Shown in pieces: positions 8,298 through 18,054 of a stretch of 64,000 nt of DNA. Below the pieces are notes generated by a model. That model saw nothing but the letters and a program-made list of their open reading frames with translations. It searched no databases and was not told the origin of the DNA. A program made the position numbers and the translations under genes. Within the stretch, counting starts at the first letter, position 1; the number at the start of each line of letters is the position of its first letter. The stretch spans positions 124,001 through 188,000 of the forward strand of contig BGKB01000035.1 of assembly GCA_003116975.1 (NCBI GenBank). Direction: 5' to 3'. Origin of the DNA: Aurantiochytrium sp. KH105. Taxonomy: Eukaryota; Sar; Bigyra; Thraustochytrida; Thraustochytriidae.

Positions 8298-11200
8298 TTA
8301 CTTGGAAGCATTGACGAGAGCCTCTACTGCAGGTAGCATGGTCTCCGGGCCGTCGCCTTCCAAAGACCGACGGTATGCTTGCTTGAGATTGCCATCGTCG
8401 CGACGAGCGCGAAATCCCTGCTGACAGGCGCGCTGCAAAAGCTTTTGCAAAACGGTCCAATAGTGCGCGTCTTCCTCGAGATCTTCTTGCGTAGCGTCCG
8501 CAGTCTTGTTTGCGCCGCCCACGGCGGCAACCAGTGGGCCTGCTGCAAAAAGAGCCGCAAAGGCCCCGCGCAATAGCCACATCGAAGACTCGTTTGACTC
8601 AAAGGCAAAAAGGTGCAAGCGTGCCAATTCTGTTCGTGTCACCAGGGCATCAACAAGGGCAGCGCGGTTCTGGTCTGCTGCCATAGTCTCAAAGGCATGA
8701 AGAGCTGACTGCAGCTCCGACACCATCGCTTTGAAGACCCTTTCGAGTCCCGTATCGAACTTCATAGCTTTTGGCGTTCCTGCGACACCGGTATTGAGCC
8801 TTTGCGCCGTTCCAAGTGCATAGGCAAGGCGGCAGCGTGCGGCGAGAAGCTCCTGGCCTTGAGCAAGCTCGATAGCTTGCAACAGTCGTTTCTTGCCCTC
8901 ATCGTGCTTTTTTTGTGAGCAAAGCTCCACTCCATATCGCGCAGCAGCAAGCGCGCAGGATTCTTTGGCTTCAACACCAAGCGCAAGCGTGCCATCCGTG
9001 CCGGATTCGAGCAGAGACTGGGCAGCGCTCCACGCGCGACGGTACGCCTCGAGTTCATGAGAGCAAAGCGCCTGGCGATTGTTTTGGACGCCAAACTTTT
9101 CAAGACGCTCCTTTGCGCGAGCATGGGCTTCTGCGTCAGAAAGAACGCTAACGAGCGTTTCTGCACTCGCAACGTCCTGTCGCTCGCGGAGGTCGATGCC
9201 GCAAAAGCTCTGGAACGAGAGATAGAGGAGCTCCAACTGCAGCGTTTCCACATGCTTCGTGCTCTGCAGACTCTTAAACAGCTGAACGCCCTGCAGTAGA
9301 TGTCTAAAGGCCTTTGTAAACCTGCCATGCAACGCATAGTACTTGGCGAGCGATAAGTACGACTCAAAGAGAAGATCACGTCCACATTCGCGCCGCGGCC
9401 GCTTGGAAACAGAGCGCCATAGAAGCTGCGTTACTTGATTCAGCGCAAACTCCACATCCACGGTACCCTTTGCCACGAGCTGCAAGACAGGAGGCACTGC
9501 CGCCAGAGGTTGTCCCAATGGATACAAATCATCGTCGGAGAGGTCTGCGGGCGGCGCTTTCGGTTGCTCTACTTCTTCTAGCGCCTCATCATGCCCAGCA
9601 GCCTTGGCTTTCGCCTTGATCTGGGCCTGTGCAGTGGCACGCGCTAGCAAAAAGGCGGCCCAGAACAAAATAATGTCCAGATGTCTCTCCAAGGTGGCCG
9701 GATCTGCAATGCGGCTTGCAAAAAGAAGGTGGGCCAAAGCGATCGAGGGCTGCTGGACATTTGCAAGAGCGAGACGCAGCCAAATGGCCATAAGACTTTC
9801 TCGAATCTGAAGCTCCACCGACTCGAGAGTCTCGCCCTCGACCTGAAAAGGATTACCTCGAGAACCATCGTACGCATCGTCTTCTTGAGACGCCACGCCA
9901 CGATGCCGGCGCGCCGCAGCTGCCAAGAGGTGCACTTCATGCAAGGTTGCCCGAAGCGTTCCCGCAGCGACGACCAACGCGTCATTCGGGGCCTCCGCAA
10001 GATCAATTGCCTCCGACGGAGCTTTGTCGTTGTCTGCGGGTGGGCTTAATTGCACGGAGAGAGGCGCGCGAATTGCGAATGCGCGTGCGGGAAGCAGCGC
10101 TTTGGCGAGCAAACGCCTCGAGGCGATTGTGCCTGCGAGGCAGCTCGCATCAACCTTGGGTCCTGATGTCAGCGTCTCAATACTCTGCGTCAAGAGACGA
10201 ACTGCGCGCTCTCGACTCGACGGCGCAGCGTCCGCCAGCAATCTAGTGGCCAACCGTCGATACAGAGTGGCGACAGGAACGGCAAATTGCCGGCGCAGAC
10301 CTGCAGAGGTTTCTGGCCCCTGCCGTGAGGACATGAGCTCAAACAAACACACCTCGGCAGAAGCGCCGGGTCGCTTGAACAGATAGTACGTTGCGCCGTC
10401 TTCTTTGCAGTTATCTTTCAAAAACGAGAGGATGCTGCATGCACCAGAGGTGACTGCGGTGGGCGCGAAACTCGAGCGCTCGGATCCCAAAGTCGCGTCA
10501 GCGTCTCCGGCGGGCGCGCTGGGAGGGAAAGCGTTTTCCAAATCAAGGTGCGGTAGCTCATTCGTGTTCACGAGCTTGTAACCCTTGACCAGACCTTCGC
10601 GATGGATACAGATGGCAGTACGCTGAGCGCCATTGATTTTATTATCCAGCCAGTAATCGAGGCAGACCTGGGAGGTGAGTTGATCCGCCGCGTCGTGGAG
10701 CTGCAAGCTTACTGCACAAGAGTCTTCCTGGTCTCGTGCGATCACAAGGTTGCTGCCGAGAAGCAAGTTGAAATCGCCAACCCGCCAGCGCACAACACGC
10801 GCAAAAGGTACGTCGCAGCTTCCGCCATTTGTTGAACCGGCGTCCTCTTCAGCGATATTTGCATCAGCATTCACGGCTGATGCGCTGGTGCTGGGTTCTT
10901 TAGCGCCCTCGTTTTCCTTTGCTGTCACCTGAGAGACTTCACCCGCAGTCTCTACCTGGAGAGGCCTCGAGGTCTCACGCGCGACAGCAACAGCCGCACG
11001 CGTTCTCTTTTTTGTTTTACGATCATCACCTCGAACGCCAGTGGCCACGTCTACGTGTGCGGACTTGTCATCGACGTCTTCGCCATGACCGTCTCCGTGG
11101 TCGCCGGTGGAGCCCGCGCTCGCAGCCATCTTTACAGAATAAAAGAGAAACTTGGACGTGAGAGAATCCCGAGCGTCGGATTTTCCCTGGGGCGTAGTCT

Positions 11201-12026
11201 TGCCATTGCCGTCAAAAGAACCGTCCAAGACGAGTGCGTTCCCCACACGCTGCACCACAAGACTGCAAGTCGTGCCAACAGGATCGAGGGAGAGCTGGAA
11301 AACCTTTTTGATGTCCTCGTCGGAAGCAACCACGTCGATGCTTTCCGCAGCCTGCACATCTGGGTCCGAGTCCCTGCTCTGCGCCAAAGGTCCAAGCAAC
11401 TCGCCAGCGACAAAGTGTTCTGGTGTGTTGCTATGATCGTCTGCACGTGGCGATTCTTCGCTCGGCGTTGGAAACGAGACGGGCGGCATCGGTTTTTGCG
11501 TGAGGTGTCCTGTAAACAAAACGAGCTCGTTCAGGTTCTGATCAGGGTGCAGTCGCGTGAGATCCTGCAAGATGGGACCACGAAGCACCGAGAGCAGGGA
11601 CTCAACCTCATCGTCATCGTTCTGGTTGTCTTCAATTTCGTTCTCACCAAGATCACTTTCATTGGCCGCAAGGCTCTTTCCAGCCTGACGCGTCTGATTC
11701 TTGCCTTTATTTCTTACATCTCCTGCCTCCTTGTCCTCTTCTCCCCCCGTCGCTGGGCCGAAGCGCCGGGTTGCAAGGGGTTCAAGGTCCGCTGTGCCGG
11801 AAAGCATCCTCGATCTCGATCGCAGCCTCGTGCGCTCACCACCGCACAAGCTGCCGTCGCGGACCCACCAGCCCTTCGAAGGCCTTGCGCGGCGCCGCTG
11901 TCCTGCTGCCTGTTGGTCCACCAAGGTTTCCGCCTTTCGTCTGGCGGGGGAGTTGTTCTGGAATGGGGTATACGTTTTGGCCGCTTTGGGTGATGGAGCG
12001 CGACGCAGGCCTCCTTCCACGGCCAT
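8298..12026 (-). CDS. EDRF1: EDRF1-family protein (erythroid differentiation-related factor 1 homologue)
   Basis: 1,242 aa from the ATG at 12026. The region around residues 265-300 (DEDIKKVFQLSLD, VVQRVGNALVLDGSF) and a block around 405-560 (RWRVGDFNLLLGSN, CLDYWLDNKINGAQ, SILSFLKDNCKEDG, TYYLFKR) match the conserved N-terminal domain of animal and plant EDRF1 proteins by eye. The C-terminal half is alpha-helical and TPR-like, also as in the family. EDRF1 is linked to globin gene expression in mammals, but its biochemical role is poorly defined and its ancestral function unknown. The N-terminal 200 residues are low-complexity. The frame stays open to 12593, antisense to the next gene, so the true start lies at 12026 or at the ATG at 12083. 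Confidence 0.75.
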   Translation of the reverse strand: MAVEGGLRRAPSPKAAKTYTPFQNNSPARRKAETLVDQQAAGQRRRARPSKGWWVRDGSLCGGERTRLRSRSRMLSGTADLEPLATRRFGPATGGEEDKEAGDVRNKGKNQTRQAGKSLAANESDLGENEIEDNQNDDDEVESLLSVLRGPILQDLTRLHPDQNLNELVLFTGHLTQKPMPPVSFPTPSEESPRADDHSNTPEHFVAGELLGPLAQSRDSDPDVQAAESIDVVASDEDIKKVFQLSLDPVGTTCSLVVQRVGNALVLDGSFDGNGKTTPQGKSDARDSLTSKFLFYSVKMAASAGSTGDHGDGHGEDVDDKSAHVDVATGVRGDDRKTKKRTRAAVAVARETSRPLQVETAGEVSQVTAKENEGAKEPSTSASAVNADANIAEEDAGSTNGGSCDVPFARVVRWRVGDFNLLLGSNLVIARDQEDSCAVSLQLHDAADQLTSQVCLDYWLDNKINGAQRTAICIHREGLVKGYKLVNTNELPHLDLENAFPPSAPAGDADATLGSERSSFAPTAVTSGACSILSFLKDNCKEDGATYYLFKRPGASAEVCLFELMSSRQGPETSAGLRRQFAVPVATLYRRLATRLLADAAPSSRERAVRLLTQSIETLTSGPKVDASCLAGTIASRRLLAKALLPARAFAIRAPLSVQLSPPADNDKAPSEAIDLAEAPNDALVVAAGTLRATLHEVHLLAAAARRHRGVASQEDDAYDGSRGNPFQVEGETLESVELQIRESLMAIWLRLALANVQQPSIALAHLLFASRIADPATLERHLDIILFWAAFLLARATAQAQIKAKAKAAGHDEALEEVEQPKAPPADLSDDDLYPLGQPLAAVPPVLQLVAKGTVDVEFALNQVTQLLWRSVSKRPRRECGRDLLFESYLSLAKYYALHGRFTKAFRHLLQGVQLFKSLQSTKHVETLQLELLYLSFQSFCGIDLRERQDVASAETLVSVLSDAEAHARAKERLEKFGVQNNRQALCSHELEAYRRAWSAAQSLLESGTDGTLALGVEAKESCALAAARYGVELCSQKKHDEGKKRLLQAIELAQGQELLAARCRLAYALGTAQRLNTGVAGTPKAMKFDTGLERVFKAMVSELQSALHAFETMAADQNRAALVDALVTRTELARLHLFAFESNESSMWLLRGAFAALFAAGPLVAAVGGANKTADATQEDLEEDAHYWTVLQKLLQRACQQGFRARRDDGNLKQAYRRSLEGDGPETMLPAVEALVNASK

Positions 12027-12210
12027 GGTCCGCGTCTTGTAGCCTCGGAAACGCTCGGCCCGCACCTCTTTCCCATTCTCCATCCTGGTGCGAACACTGC
12101 CCGACCGCGGCGGCGCGAGCGCCAACGAAAGGCAGGGCAGGGCAGGGCAGAGCAGAGCAGAGCAGAGCAAAGCGCGAAGAGGCTTGCTTGGCGACCCGCG
12201 CCCGCGCGAG
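12027..12210. promoter_or_regulatory. Compact divergent promoter, EDRF1 / AFG2
   Basis: Only about 184 bp separate the two proposed start codons (128 bp if EDRF1 starts at 12083). It contains a 5-bp-period array at 12131-12172. No TATA box recognised. Confidence 0.55.
12131..12172. repeat. Pentanucleotide array (GGCAG/AGCAG)n
   Basis: Runs of GGCAG then AGCAG/AGCAA with a 5-bp period, about 40 bp before the AFG2 ATG. It is open in the AFG2 frame, which produces a spurious N-terminal extension. Confidence 0.9.
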
Positions 12211-14793
12211 ATGGCGGGCGCCAGCTCGTCGGAGAAGAAGCGGCGCAAGCGCAAGAAGAAGCTGCTCGCCGCCGCTCTGGTCGGCGACGAGGACGAGGAG
12301 GGCGGCGGCGGCCAGTTCGCGCAGGAGCTCAGCGCCTTCCTCAAGGAGGACGAGCCGGACGACGGCGCGCTCAGCGACCTCACCGCCCACGTGCAGAAAC
12401 TCGCTCTCGGAGACGATGAAGGGGACGCAGAGGCAGAGATCGACCAGGGGCCCGAACCCGTGCAGAGAGTTGAGGATCTGAGGATCAACACCTCGCAGGC
12501 AGCGACGAAACGCGACCATTTGATGCGGAACAGGGTCCTGGTGCGTCCTGAGGTCTTGGCCCAGCTCGGCGTAGCGCCTGGGGCCAGTGTCATGGTCGAA
12601 TTTCCTCAAACAATGGATGAAAGTGTCGCTACAAGAGCAGTTGCCAGCGCATGGCCACTTGGGTCTCTCAAGCCAAACGAAATTCAACTGAGTAAAAGCC
12701 TCCGTTTACTGGACAGACAAGCTGCATCGTGCAGCCTCGAGCGTCTCGTCGCCGGAGGCGAGGTCGCGGTATGTGCTACGGCCCACATGCGACTACAAAC
12801 GGCTGACATTCGTGCGCAGGCCTCAGTGCGCCAGACGTTGCTTGACCAAGCTTTCGTGCGCGACTATGTGCGAGAAAACTTGGTTGACGAGTGCGTCGCG
12901 CTGAACACAACCTGTGGACTCTTGCTTAATGGCTATTTTGTCAATCTCGTTTTAGAAGACGCTACGCCCCAACGCGCGACTCTTCTTCGAATTACTCGTC
13001 AAACTGTATTCACTTTTTCTGTAGGCGGCGAGACAATCATCGAGACACCCGAGGAGAAGAACGCACAAAATGTCGACCCTCCCGTGTCAGGAGAGACCTT
13101 CGACGATGATCCTCGAGAAGCTCAAGGACGGGAGCTTGGCGCCCTTGTAGGAGGCTTGCAGAAGCAAGTGGATCAGGTTCGGGAGGTCTTGCGTCTGGCA
13201 TTAGAGCCAGGCAAAGAACGTCTTGCCGCGGGAATGCGCGTGCCGCGAGGCGTGCTGCTGCACGGTCCTCCAGGGACTGGCAAGACCCTCATCGCGCGTA
13301 GCGCTGCTCAGGAATTTGGCGCTTCGATGCATCTGATCAATGGCGCAGAGGTGGTGAGCAATTATGTGGGCCAGGCAGAAGCTCGTCTGCATGCCATCTT
13401 TGAGGCTGCACTGGCTCAGCCTCCCGCCTTGGTCTTTATCGACGAGATTGATGCCCTTTGTCCGGCGCGTGGCCAAGGCGCCGGGGCGGAGAGCGGCATG
13501 GCCGCCGTACATACCCGTGTCGTGGGCGTGCTGATGCAGCAGCTCGATCGTTTGGCCGGAGCTGGACGAATCGCTGTTGTGGCGGCGTCGAATCGCCCCG
13601 CGGCTCTGGATCCGGCGCTTCGTAGGCCAGGGCGCCTTGACCGCGAGGTTGAAGTTGGGGTTCCTGCCGCGAGCGATCGGGCGGAGATTCTAGGCATTCA
13701 TTTGAGCAACTACCCTCACACTCTATCGTCAGAGGAGATTGCAAGTATTGCTGATGAAATGCACGGCTTTGTTGGCGCTGACATTATGGCTCTTTGTCGT
13801 GAAGCCGCGTGGCAGGCGCTTCGTCGACACTTGAAAAGTGAAGCAAAGGGTTTGGGTGACCGAGAACAACAAGACGATGCGAGCGGAGCGCACATCGCGC
13901 TCGAGGATGTTCTGGAGGCGCGAGCCACCATCAAGCCCAGCGCACTTCGCGAATTTGCGGTGGAAGTTCCGAAGGTATACTGGGACGATGTGGGAGGTCA
14001 GGAAGACGTCAAGATGCTTTTGCGCGAAGCCGTCGAGCCGGAGTTTCATGCGGCTTTTGCTCGCATGGGTATTCGCCCCCCACAAGGCGTTCTTCTCTAC
14101 GGCCCGCCCGGTTGCTCCAAGACGCTATTGGCCAAAGCTATTGCGACCGAGTGCAAAATGAACTTTATCGCCATCAAAGGCCCCGAGCTCTTTAACAAAT
14201 GGGTCGGCGAGTCGGAACGTGCTGTGCACGAGGTATTCCGAAAAGCGCGCCTTGCAGAGCCCACCGTGGTATTCTTTGACGAGATTGATGCTCTTGCAGG
14301 CGCGCGCGGGGCAGGCGCAGACGCCGAATCTGCTGGCGGAGTTGCGGATCGTGTGCTGAGTCAGCTATTGACAGAGATGGATGGCATCGAGGCACGCAAG
14401 CGTGTAATTGTCGTTGCTGCGACCAATCGTCCTGACCTTGTTGATGCAGCACTTCTTCGGCCCGGGCGACTCGATCGTCTCATCCTCGTGCGTCCACCCG
14501 ATGCTTCTGCCAGGGAGGCAATTTTGCGCATTCATACGCGACGCATGCCGCTCGATGCAGATGTCGATCTTGGACGTCTCGCATCCGCGACAACTCAAGG
14601 CTTTACTGGTGCGGAGATTAGCTCGCTATGTCGCGAAGCAGCCATGCACGCCCTCGAGCGAGACAAGGATGTTCAAAGCGTGGCATACGATGACTTTGCT
14701 GCCGCCGCGAAAATGATTGACCCGCAGGTTTCCGAGGGCATGCTTGAATTTTATCTCGATCTCGAACGCAGTCTCGGCCAGGCCGTGGGCTGA
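12211..14793 (+). CDS. AFG2: AFG2/SPATA5-type AAA+ ATPase (Drg1, ribosome biogenesis)
   Basis: 861-aa type II AAA ATPase. After a Lys/Arg-rich N terminus and a CDC48-N-like region come two AAA modules. D1: Walker A GPPGTGKT (about 352), Walker B LVFIDEID (about 406), [15 protein letters not shown] arm. D2: Walker A GPPGCSKT (about 631; the Cys-Ser variant is diagnostic of the AFG2/SPATA5 clade), Walker B VVFFDEID (about 686), [15 protein letters not shown]. In yeast, Drg1 extracts Rlp24 from cytoplasmic pre-60S particles. Start: the frame extends upstream to an ATG at 12088, but that segment translates the pentamer array, so 12211 ([17 protein letters not shown]) is preferred. Confidence 0.93.
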   Translation: MAGASSSEKKRRKRKKKLLAAALVGDEDEEGGGGQFAQELSAFLKEDEPDDGALSDLTAHVQKLALGDDEGDAEAEIDQGPEPVQRVEDLRINTSQAATKRDHLMRNRVLVRPEVLAQLGVAPGASVMVEFPQTMDESVATRAVASAWPLGSLKPNEIQLSKSLRLLDRQAASCSLERLVAGGEVAVCATAHMRLQTADIRAQASVRQTLLDQAFVRDYVRENLVDECVALNTTCGLLLNGYFVNLVLEDATPQRATLLRITRQTVFTFSVGGETIIETPEEKNAQNVDPPVSGETFDDDPREAQGRELGALVGGLQKQVDQVREVLRLALEPGKERLAAGMRVPRGVLLHGPPGTGKTLIARSAAQEFGASMHLINGAEVVSNYVGQAEARLHAIFEAALAQPPALVFIDEIDALCPARGQGAGAESGMAAVHTRVVGVLMQQLDRLAGAGRIAVVAASNRPAALDPALRRPGRLDREVEVGVPAASDRAEILGIHLSNYPHTLSSEEIASIADEMHGFVGADIMALCREAAWQALRRHLKSEAKGLGDREQQDDASGAHIALEDVLEARATIKPSALREFAVEVPKVYWDDVGGQEDVKMLLREAVEPEFHAAFARMGIRPPQGVLLYGPPGCSKTLLAKAIATECKMNFIAIKGPELFNKWVGESERAVHEVFRKARLAEPTVVFFDEIDALAGARGAGADAESAGGVADRVLSQLLTEMDGIEARKRVIVVAATNRPDLVDAALLRPGRLDRLILVRPPDASAREAILRIHTRRMPLDADVDLGRLASATTQGFTGAEISSLCREAAMHALERDKDVQSVAYDDFAAAAKMIDPQVSEGMLEFYLDLERSLGQAVG

Positions 14794-15152
14794 GCAAGTT
14801 TATAGTTTTGCTACATCATAAGTCATGTATACTGTAAATGCATTGTCTTGCAATAGCCTCTTCTGGTATGCCCTTTCTGGACATCCGTTGAGCCGCGGAC
14901 GTGCCAGTAAAAAAAAACGGACCATCATAACGGCTTTGTCGCTAGGTCAAAGTAAACGTGCGTCCCAAAGACACCAAACAGCAACAGGAACCCTCTCTTA
15001 CTCTCTCCGCTCGCGAGGAGGAGCGGCCCTCCCCTGCCAGTACGCGCGCGGCACGAAGCGCGCGAGCTGGAGGTCCAGGGCAGTCCAGACGGGTTGCTGT
15101 CCATCTTGTCCGTGGGTGGAGACCTCTTGCGCAGCTTTAAAGTTCGCGCACG
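14794..15152. other. Intergenic region, AFG2 / EGF-repeat gene
   Basis: 359 bp between tandem plus-strand genes; the first 170 bp are AT-richer (AFG2 3' UTR), the remainder GC-rich (presumed promoter). No gene or repeat of note seen. Confidence 0.5.
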
Positions 15153-17396
15153 ATGGCGTGGCGAAGAGTCCTTGTACTGCTCGCGTTGACGTTCGCGATT
15201 ACGGCAACAACAAGCGAGGCGTGCTGTGCAAACAAATGCTCAGGCCATGGGTACTGCCAGACAGGATCCTGCACGTGCAATTGCCATTCGCAGTGGACCG
15301 GTGCCGACTGTTCGCTGAGACAATGTCCTTCCGGCCGTCAATGGGTCGGAGACGCAAGCGCCACAGACTCAATTCATGGCACCCTTGCTGTATGTTCAAA
15401 TGCAGGCTCTTGCACGGCTGCAGACGGAATCTGCGTTTGCCAGGCCGGGTTCGACGGCCTTGCTTGTGAAAGAATGGCTTGTCCAAACAACTGCAACAAT
15501 CATGGTCAGTGCGTTTCGCTCAAGGATGCCGCGCGCCTCAAGGACGACCGAAATTTCTTCCGTGAGGTAACCTATGCAACCTCGTGGGAAGCAACAAGAA
15601 TCTACGGCTGCATGTGCGAGCCAGGATGGTACGGCTATGACTGCTCCAAGAAGGAATGTCCTCGAGGCGACGACCCCATGACAACTGGGCAGGTGGACGA
15701 AGTTCAAGTGATTGACTGCACGTGCTCGAACACGTGCTCGGGTAATTTCTACCTTTCGTTCAAGGGCGAGGTCGCAGGACCGATCAGTTTTGATGACTCA
15801 GCTGCCAACGTCCAGGCGGCGCTCGAAGCGACGCTGCAAATTCACGGCGTGACAGTAGCGTTCACGGGCGGCACCGCGGTTTGCGATGACGACGGTGTGA
15901 GCACGGCCATCACCTTCACACACAACCCGGGCGATCTTCCGCAACTGCGCGTAGCCAAGAATGATTTGACAACATCAGGTACAACCACTACGATCGAAAT
16001 TGTACATTCAGGTCAGACGAGTGATCAGGGCGTTGCGAGTGTGACCGGTACCAAGGAAGACCTTCCTTGCAACGGACGAGGCGTGTGTGACTCTTCGACC
16101 GGACAGTGCACGTGTTACACGGGATTCAGTTCTTCTGATCGTGCTGGTGCTAGCGGTCTATCCGGTGACTGTGGATACGGGACGACAACCTCGTGCCCAG
16201 GCTCCACATCGTGCTCGGGGCATGGGACGTGCAGCGGGGCATCTGACTACACATGTACTTGCATGGACGGATACGTTGGAGCCGATTGCAACACACGGAC
16301 CTGCCCGACAGGCAAGGCATGGTTTGCAGAAGCAGGCGTGAGCCTTCCGGGTTTCGTCTCTGTAACGAACGGTGCCACAAGTGTAACCACAACAGATGAT
16401 TTGCGAACCCATGTGAAACGTGGTGACACGGTGGTAATCAATGGCGAGACGTTGACTGTTTCAACCTCGACAGGTGACACCTTTGACGCAACGACGTTGC
16501 CGCTCGCGAGTGCGTACCAAGGCTCAACTGTCACGTATGTTGAAGCGGCTGCACGCCCTGAAATTGCTCATCACGTAGGAACGCAATGCTCTGGCCGCGG
16601 GCACTGCGACTCGCTGCTTGGAACGTGCTCATGCATGAATGGCTTAACAGGGAGTGCTTGCCAGCATACAACGTGTCCGAGCTCATGTTCAGGTCGAGGC
16701 GATTGTATTTCGAACGAACGCTTCGCTGAGGAGACACTGGACAACTTTGACTCGACTGCATATACCTATGGCGCAGACATTGGGAACCAGGACACTTGGG
16801 ATTCGGATATGCTCTTTGGGTGCAAGTGCGACAAGAAATTGCAATACGATTACGGCATGTACGATTCCTTTGGGCATGATTGCTCCAAGCTTAGCTGCCC
16901 CACGGGCGATGACCCATCGACCAGTGGAGTGCACGAGTCTCAGGTCATCACTTGTTCGGCAACTGGCGGAACCTTTACCCTTACCTTTCGTCGAGAAGTC
17001 ACCGCAGCAATCGACTACAATGCCGCTGCCGCAGACATTAAAAGTGCGCTCGAAGCGCTTCGCACCATTGGCACGGTGAGTGTGACCTATGATAGTGGTA
17101 CCGAGGCGTGCTCGAGCGGTGGTGTCGCGATGACCATCACCTTCCTTACAGAACTGGGCGACTTGCCCGAGCTCGTTCCGGACAGCTCTTCGCTGACGGG
17201 CGGCTCGGCCTCCGCGACGGTGACGAGCACCACCGACGGCACGCGCGAGAACGACGAGTGCTCAAACCACGGCCTGTGCGATCGCGCGACAGGTGCTTGC
17301 TCTTGCTTTGCGGGTTACGTCTCCTCGGACGGCACTGGCAACGCCGGCGACCGAGGGGACTGCGGCGCGCGCGATGCCCTCTGGACGGGCAGCTGA
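15153..17396 (+). CDS. Secreted tenascin/teneurin-like EGF-repeat protein
   Basis: 747 aa. Residues 1-23 are a clear signal peptide (hydrophobic core VLVLLALTFAITA). The rest is a chain of EGF-like modules rich in Cys (C-x-GHG-x-C and C-x-C-x-GW/Y patterns, such as NKCSGHGYCQTGSCTC). Two copies of a larger module of about 190 residues are visible: about residues 150-340 and 560-745, each with an EGF knot, a beta-rich insert (VQAALEATLQIHGV / IKSALEALRTIGTV; GDLPQL / GDLPEL) and a closing EGF. No transmembrane segment or GPI signal is evident. The ORF stops a few residues after the second module, where the first copy continues into further EGF repeats, so the C terminus may be truncated or spliced. 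Probable cell-surface or matrix role is inference. Confidence 0.75.
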   Translation: MAWRRVLVLLALTFAITATTSEACCANKCSGHGYCQTGSCTCNCHSQWTGADCSLRQCPSGRQWVGDASATDSIHGTLAVCSNAGSCTAADGICVCQAGFDGLACERMACPNNCNNHGQCVSLKDAARLKDDRNFFREVTYATSWEATRIYGCMCEPGWYGYDCSKKECPRGDDPMTTGQVDEVQVIDCTCSNTCSGNFYLSFKGEVAGPISFDDSAANVQAALEATLQIHGVTVAFTGGTAVCDDDGVSTAITFTHNPGDLPQLRVAKNDLTTSGTTTTIEIVHSGQTSDQGVASVTGTKEDLPCNGRGVCDSSTGQCTCYTGFSSSDRAGASGLSGDCGYGTTTSCPGSTSCSGHGTCSGASDYTCTCMDGYVGADCNTRTCPTGKAWFAEAGVSLPGFVSVTNGATSVTTTDDLRTHVKRGDTVVINGETLTVSTSTGDTFDATTLPLASAYQGSTVTYVEAAARPEIAHHVGTQCSGRGHCDSLLGTCSCMNGLTGSACQHTTCPSSCSGRGDCISNERFAEETLDNFDSTAYTYGADIGNQDTWDSDMLFGCKCDKKLQYDYGMYDSFGHDCSKLSCPTGDDPSTSGVHESQVITCSATGGTFTLTFRREVTAAIDYNAAAADIKSALEALRTIGTVSVTYDSGTEACSSGGVAMTITFLTELGDLPELVPDSSSLTGGSASATVTSTTDGTRENDECSNHGLCDRATGACSCFAGYVSSDGTGNAGDRGDCGARDALWTGS

Positions 17397-17767
17397 TTGA
17401 TTTACAGAAGTATAGGGGAAAAGTAGGCCTATCCAAAAGCGATGTAGTATTCTTTGACGTGCTGTTAGCTGCAGGTCCCGGAGAAAGGAACTTGTGACCA
17501 AAATCTGCAGGCCCACGAACGTGCACGTGCAGCGCGCTGCACGTGCCGACGCATTCTTCTCCTGTCTATTACTCACTCTCAAGGAGGAAGCTGCGACCTG
17601 GCTGCTCGCGGGTCCGCAACTCGGCCTTGCTTGCTTGCTTGGTTGCTTGCTCAAGTTGGTTGGTTGGTTACTTGCTTGCAAGATGCTGGTGGCTTGGGTT
17701 CTGCTGGGAGGCGCGGCACAACTGCGTGTGCACGAGAACCAGAGTGACACTCTCCTGTTGGTTCCAT
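17397..17767. other. Intergenic region before the MULE
   Basis: 371 bp with a CTTG/TTGG-rich low-complexity tract at about 17622-17685. A short frame here (17494-17802) translates this tract into Leu-rich sequence and is not considered a gene. Confidence 0.5.
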
Positions 17768-17942
17768 CACGCGCGGAACTGGACAGCACGGGGAATGCAT
17801 AATTTTTTGTATTTACTAAACCACCCCGGTGGTTTTACGAATACCGGACCCCATGCCAACGTCATGATGTGGTAATTGCGGGGCGGCGGTAAATATAGCT
17901 AATATGGAGACATGTGGTGGTGTGTGGTGTCGGGTGTGGTTG
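17768..17942. repeat. MULE left terminal inverted repeat
   Basis: 175 bp starting CACGCGCGGAACTGG. It contains a perfect 8-bp stem (AAACCACC / GGTGGTTT, 2-nt spacer) at about 17818-17835 and then AT-rich sequence. Inverted copy at 21345-21518. Confidence 0.93.
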
Positions 17943-18054
17943 TGGGTTAGTAAGGACACGACAGATGTGGGCACGATGTGTGGTGGGGTGGCCTGAAATT
18001 CGCCAAGTATTTTTGCACTCTGTAGCACCCTTGGAATGGCCTTCAAGGACCGTC

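Noticed and set aside
12088-12210. Earlier ATG for AFG2
   Set aside because: The extra 41 residues come from the pentamer array; the Lys-rich start at 12211 is more typical.
12027-12593. N-terminal extension of the EDRF1 frame
   Set aside because: Lies antisense to AFG2 coding sequence and is Ser/Arg-rich without motifs.
17494-17802. 102-aa Leu-rich frame before the MULE
   Set aside because: Hydrophobic appearance comes from a CTTG/TTGG tract; it ends inside the transposon repeat.
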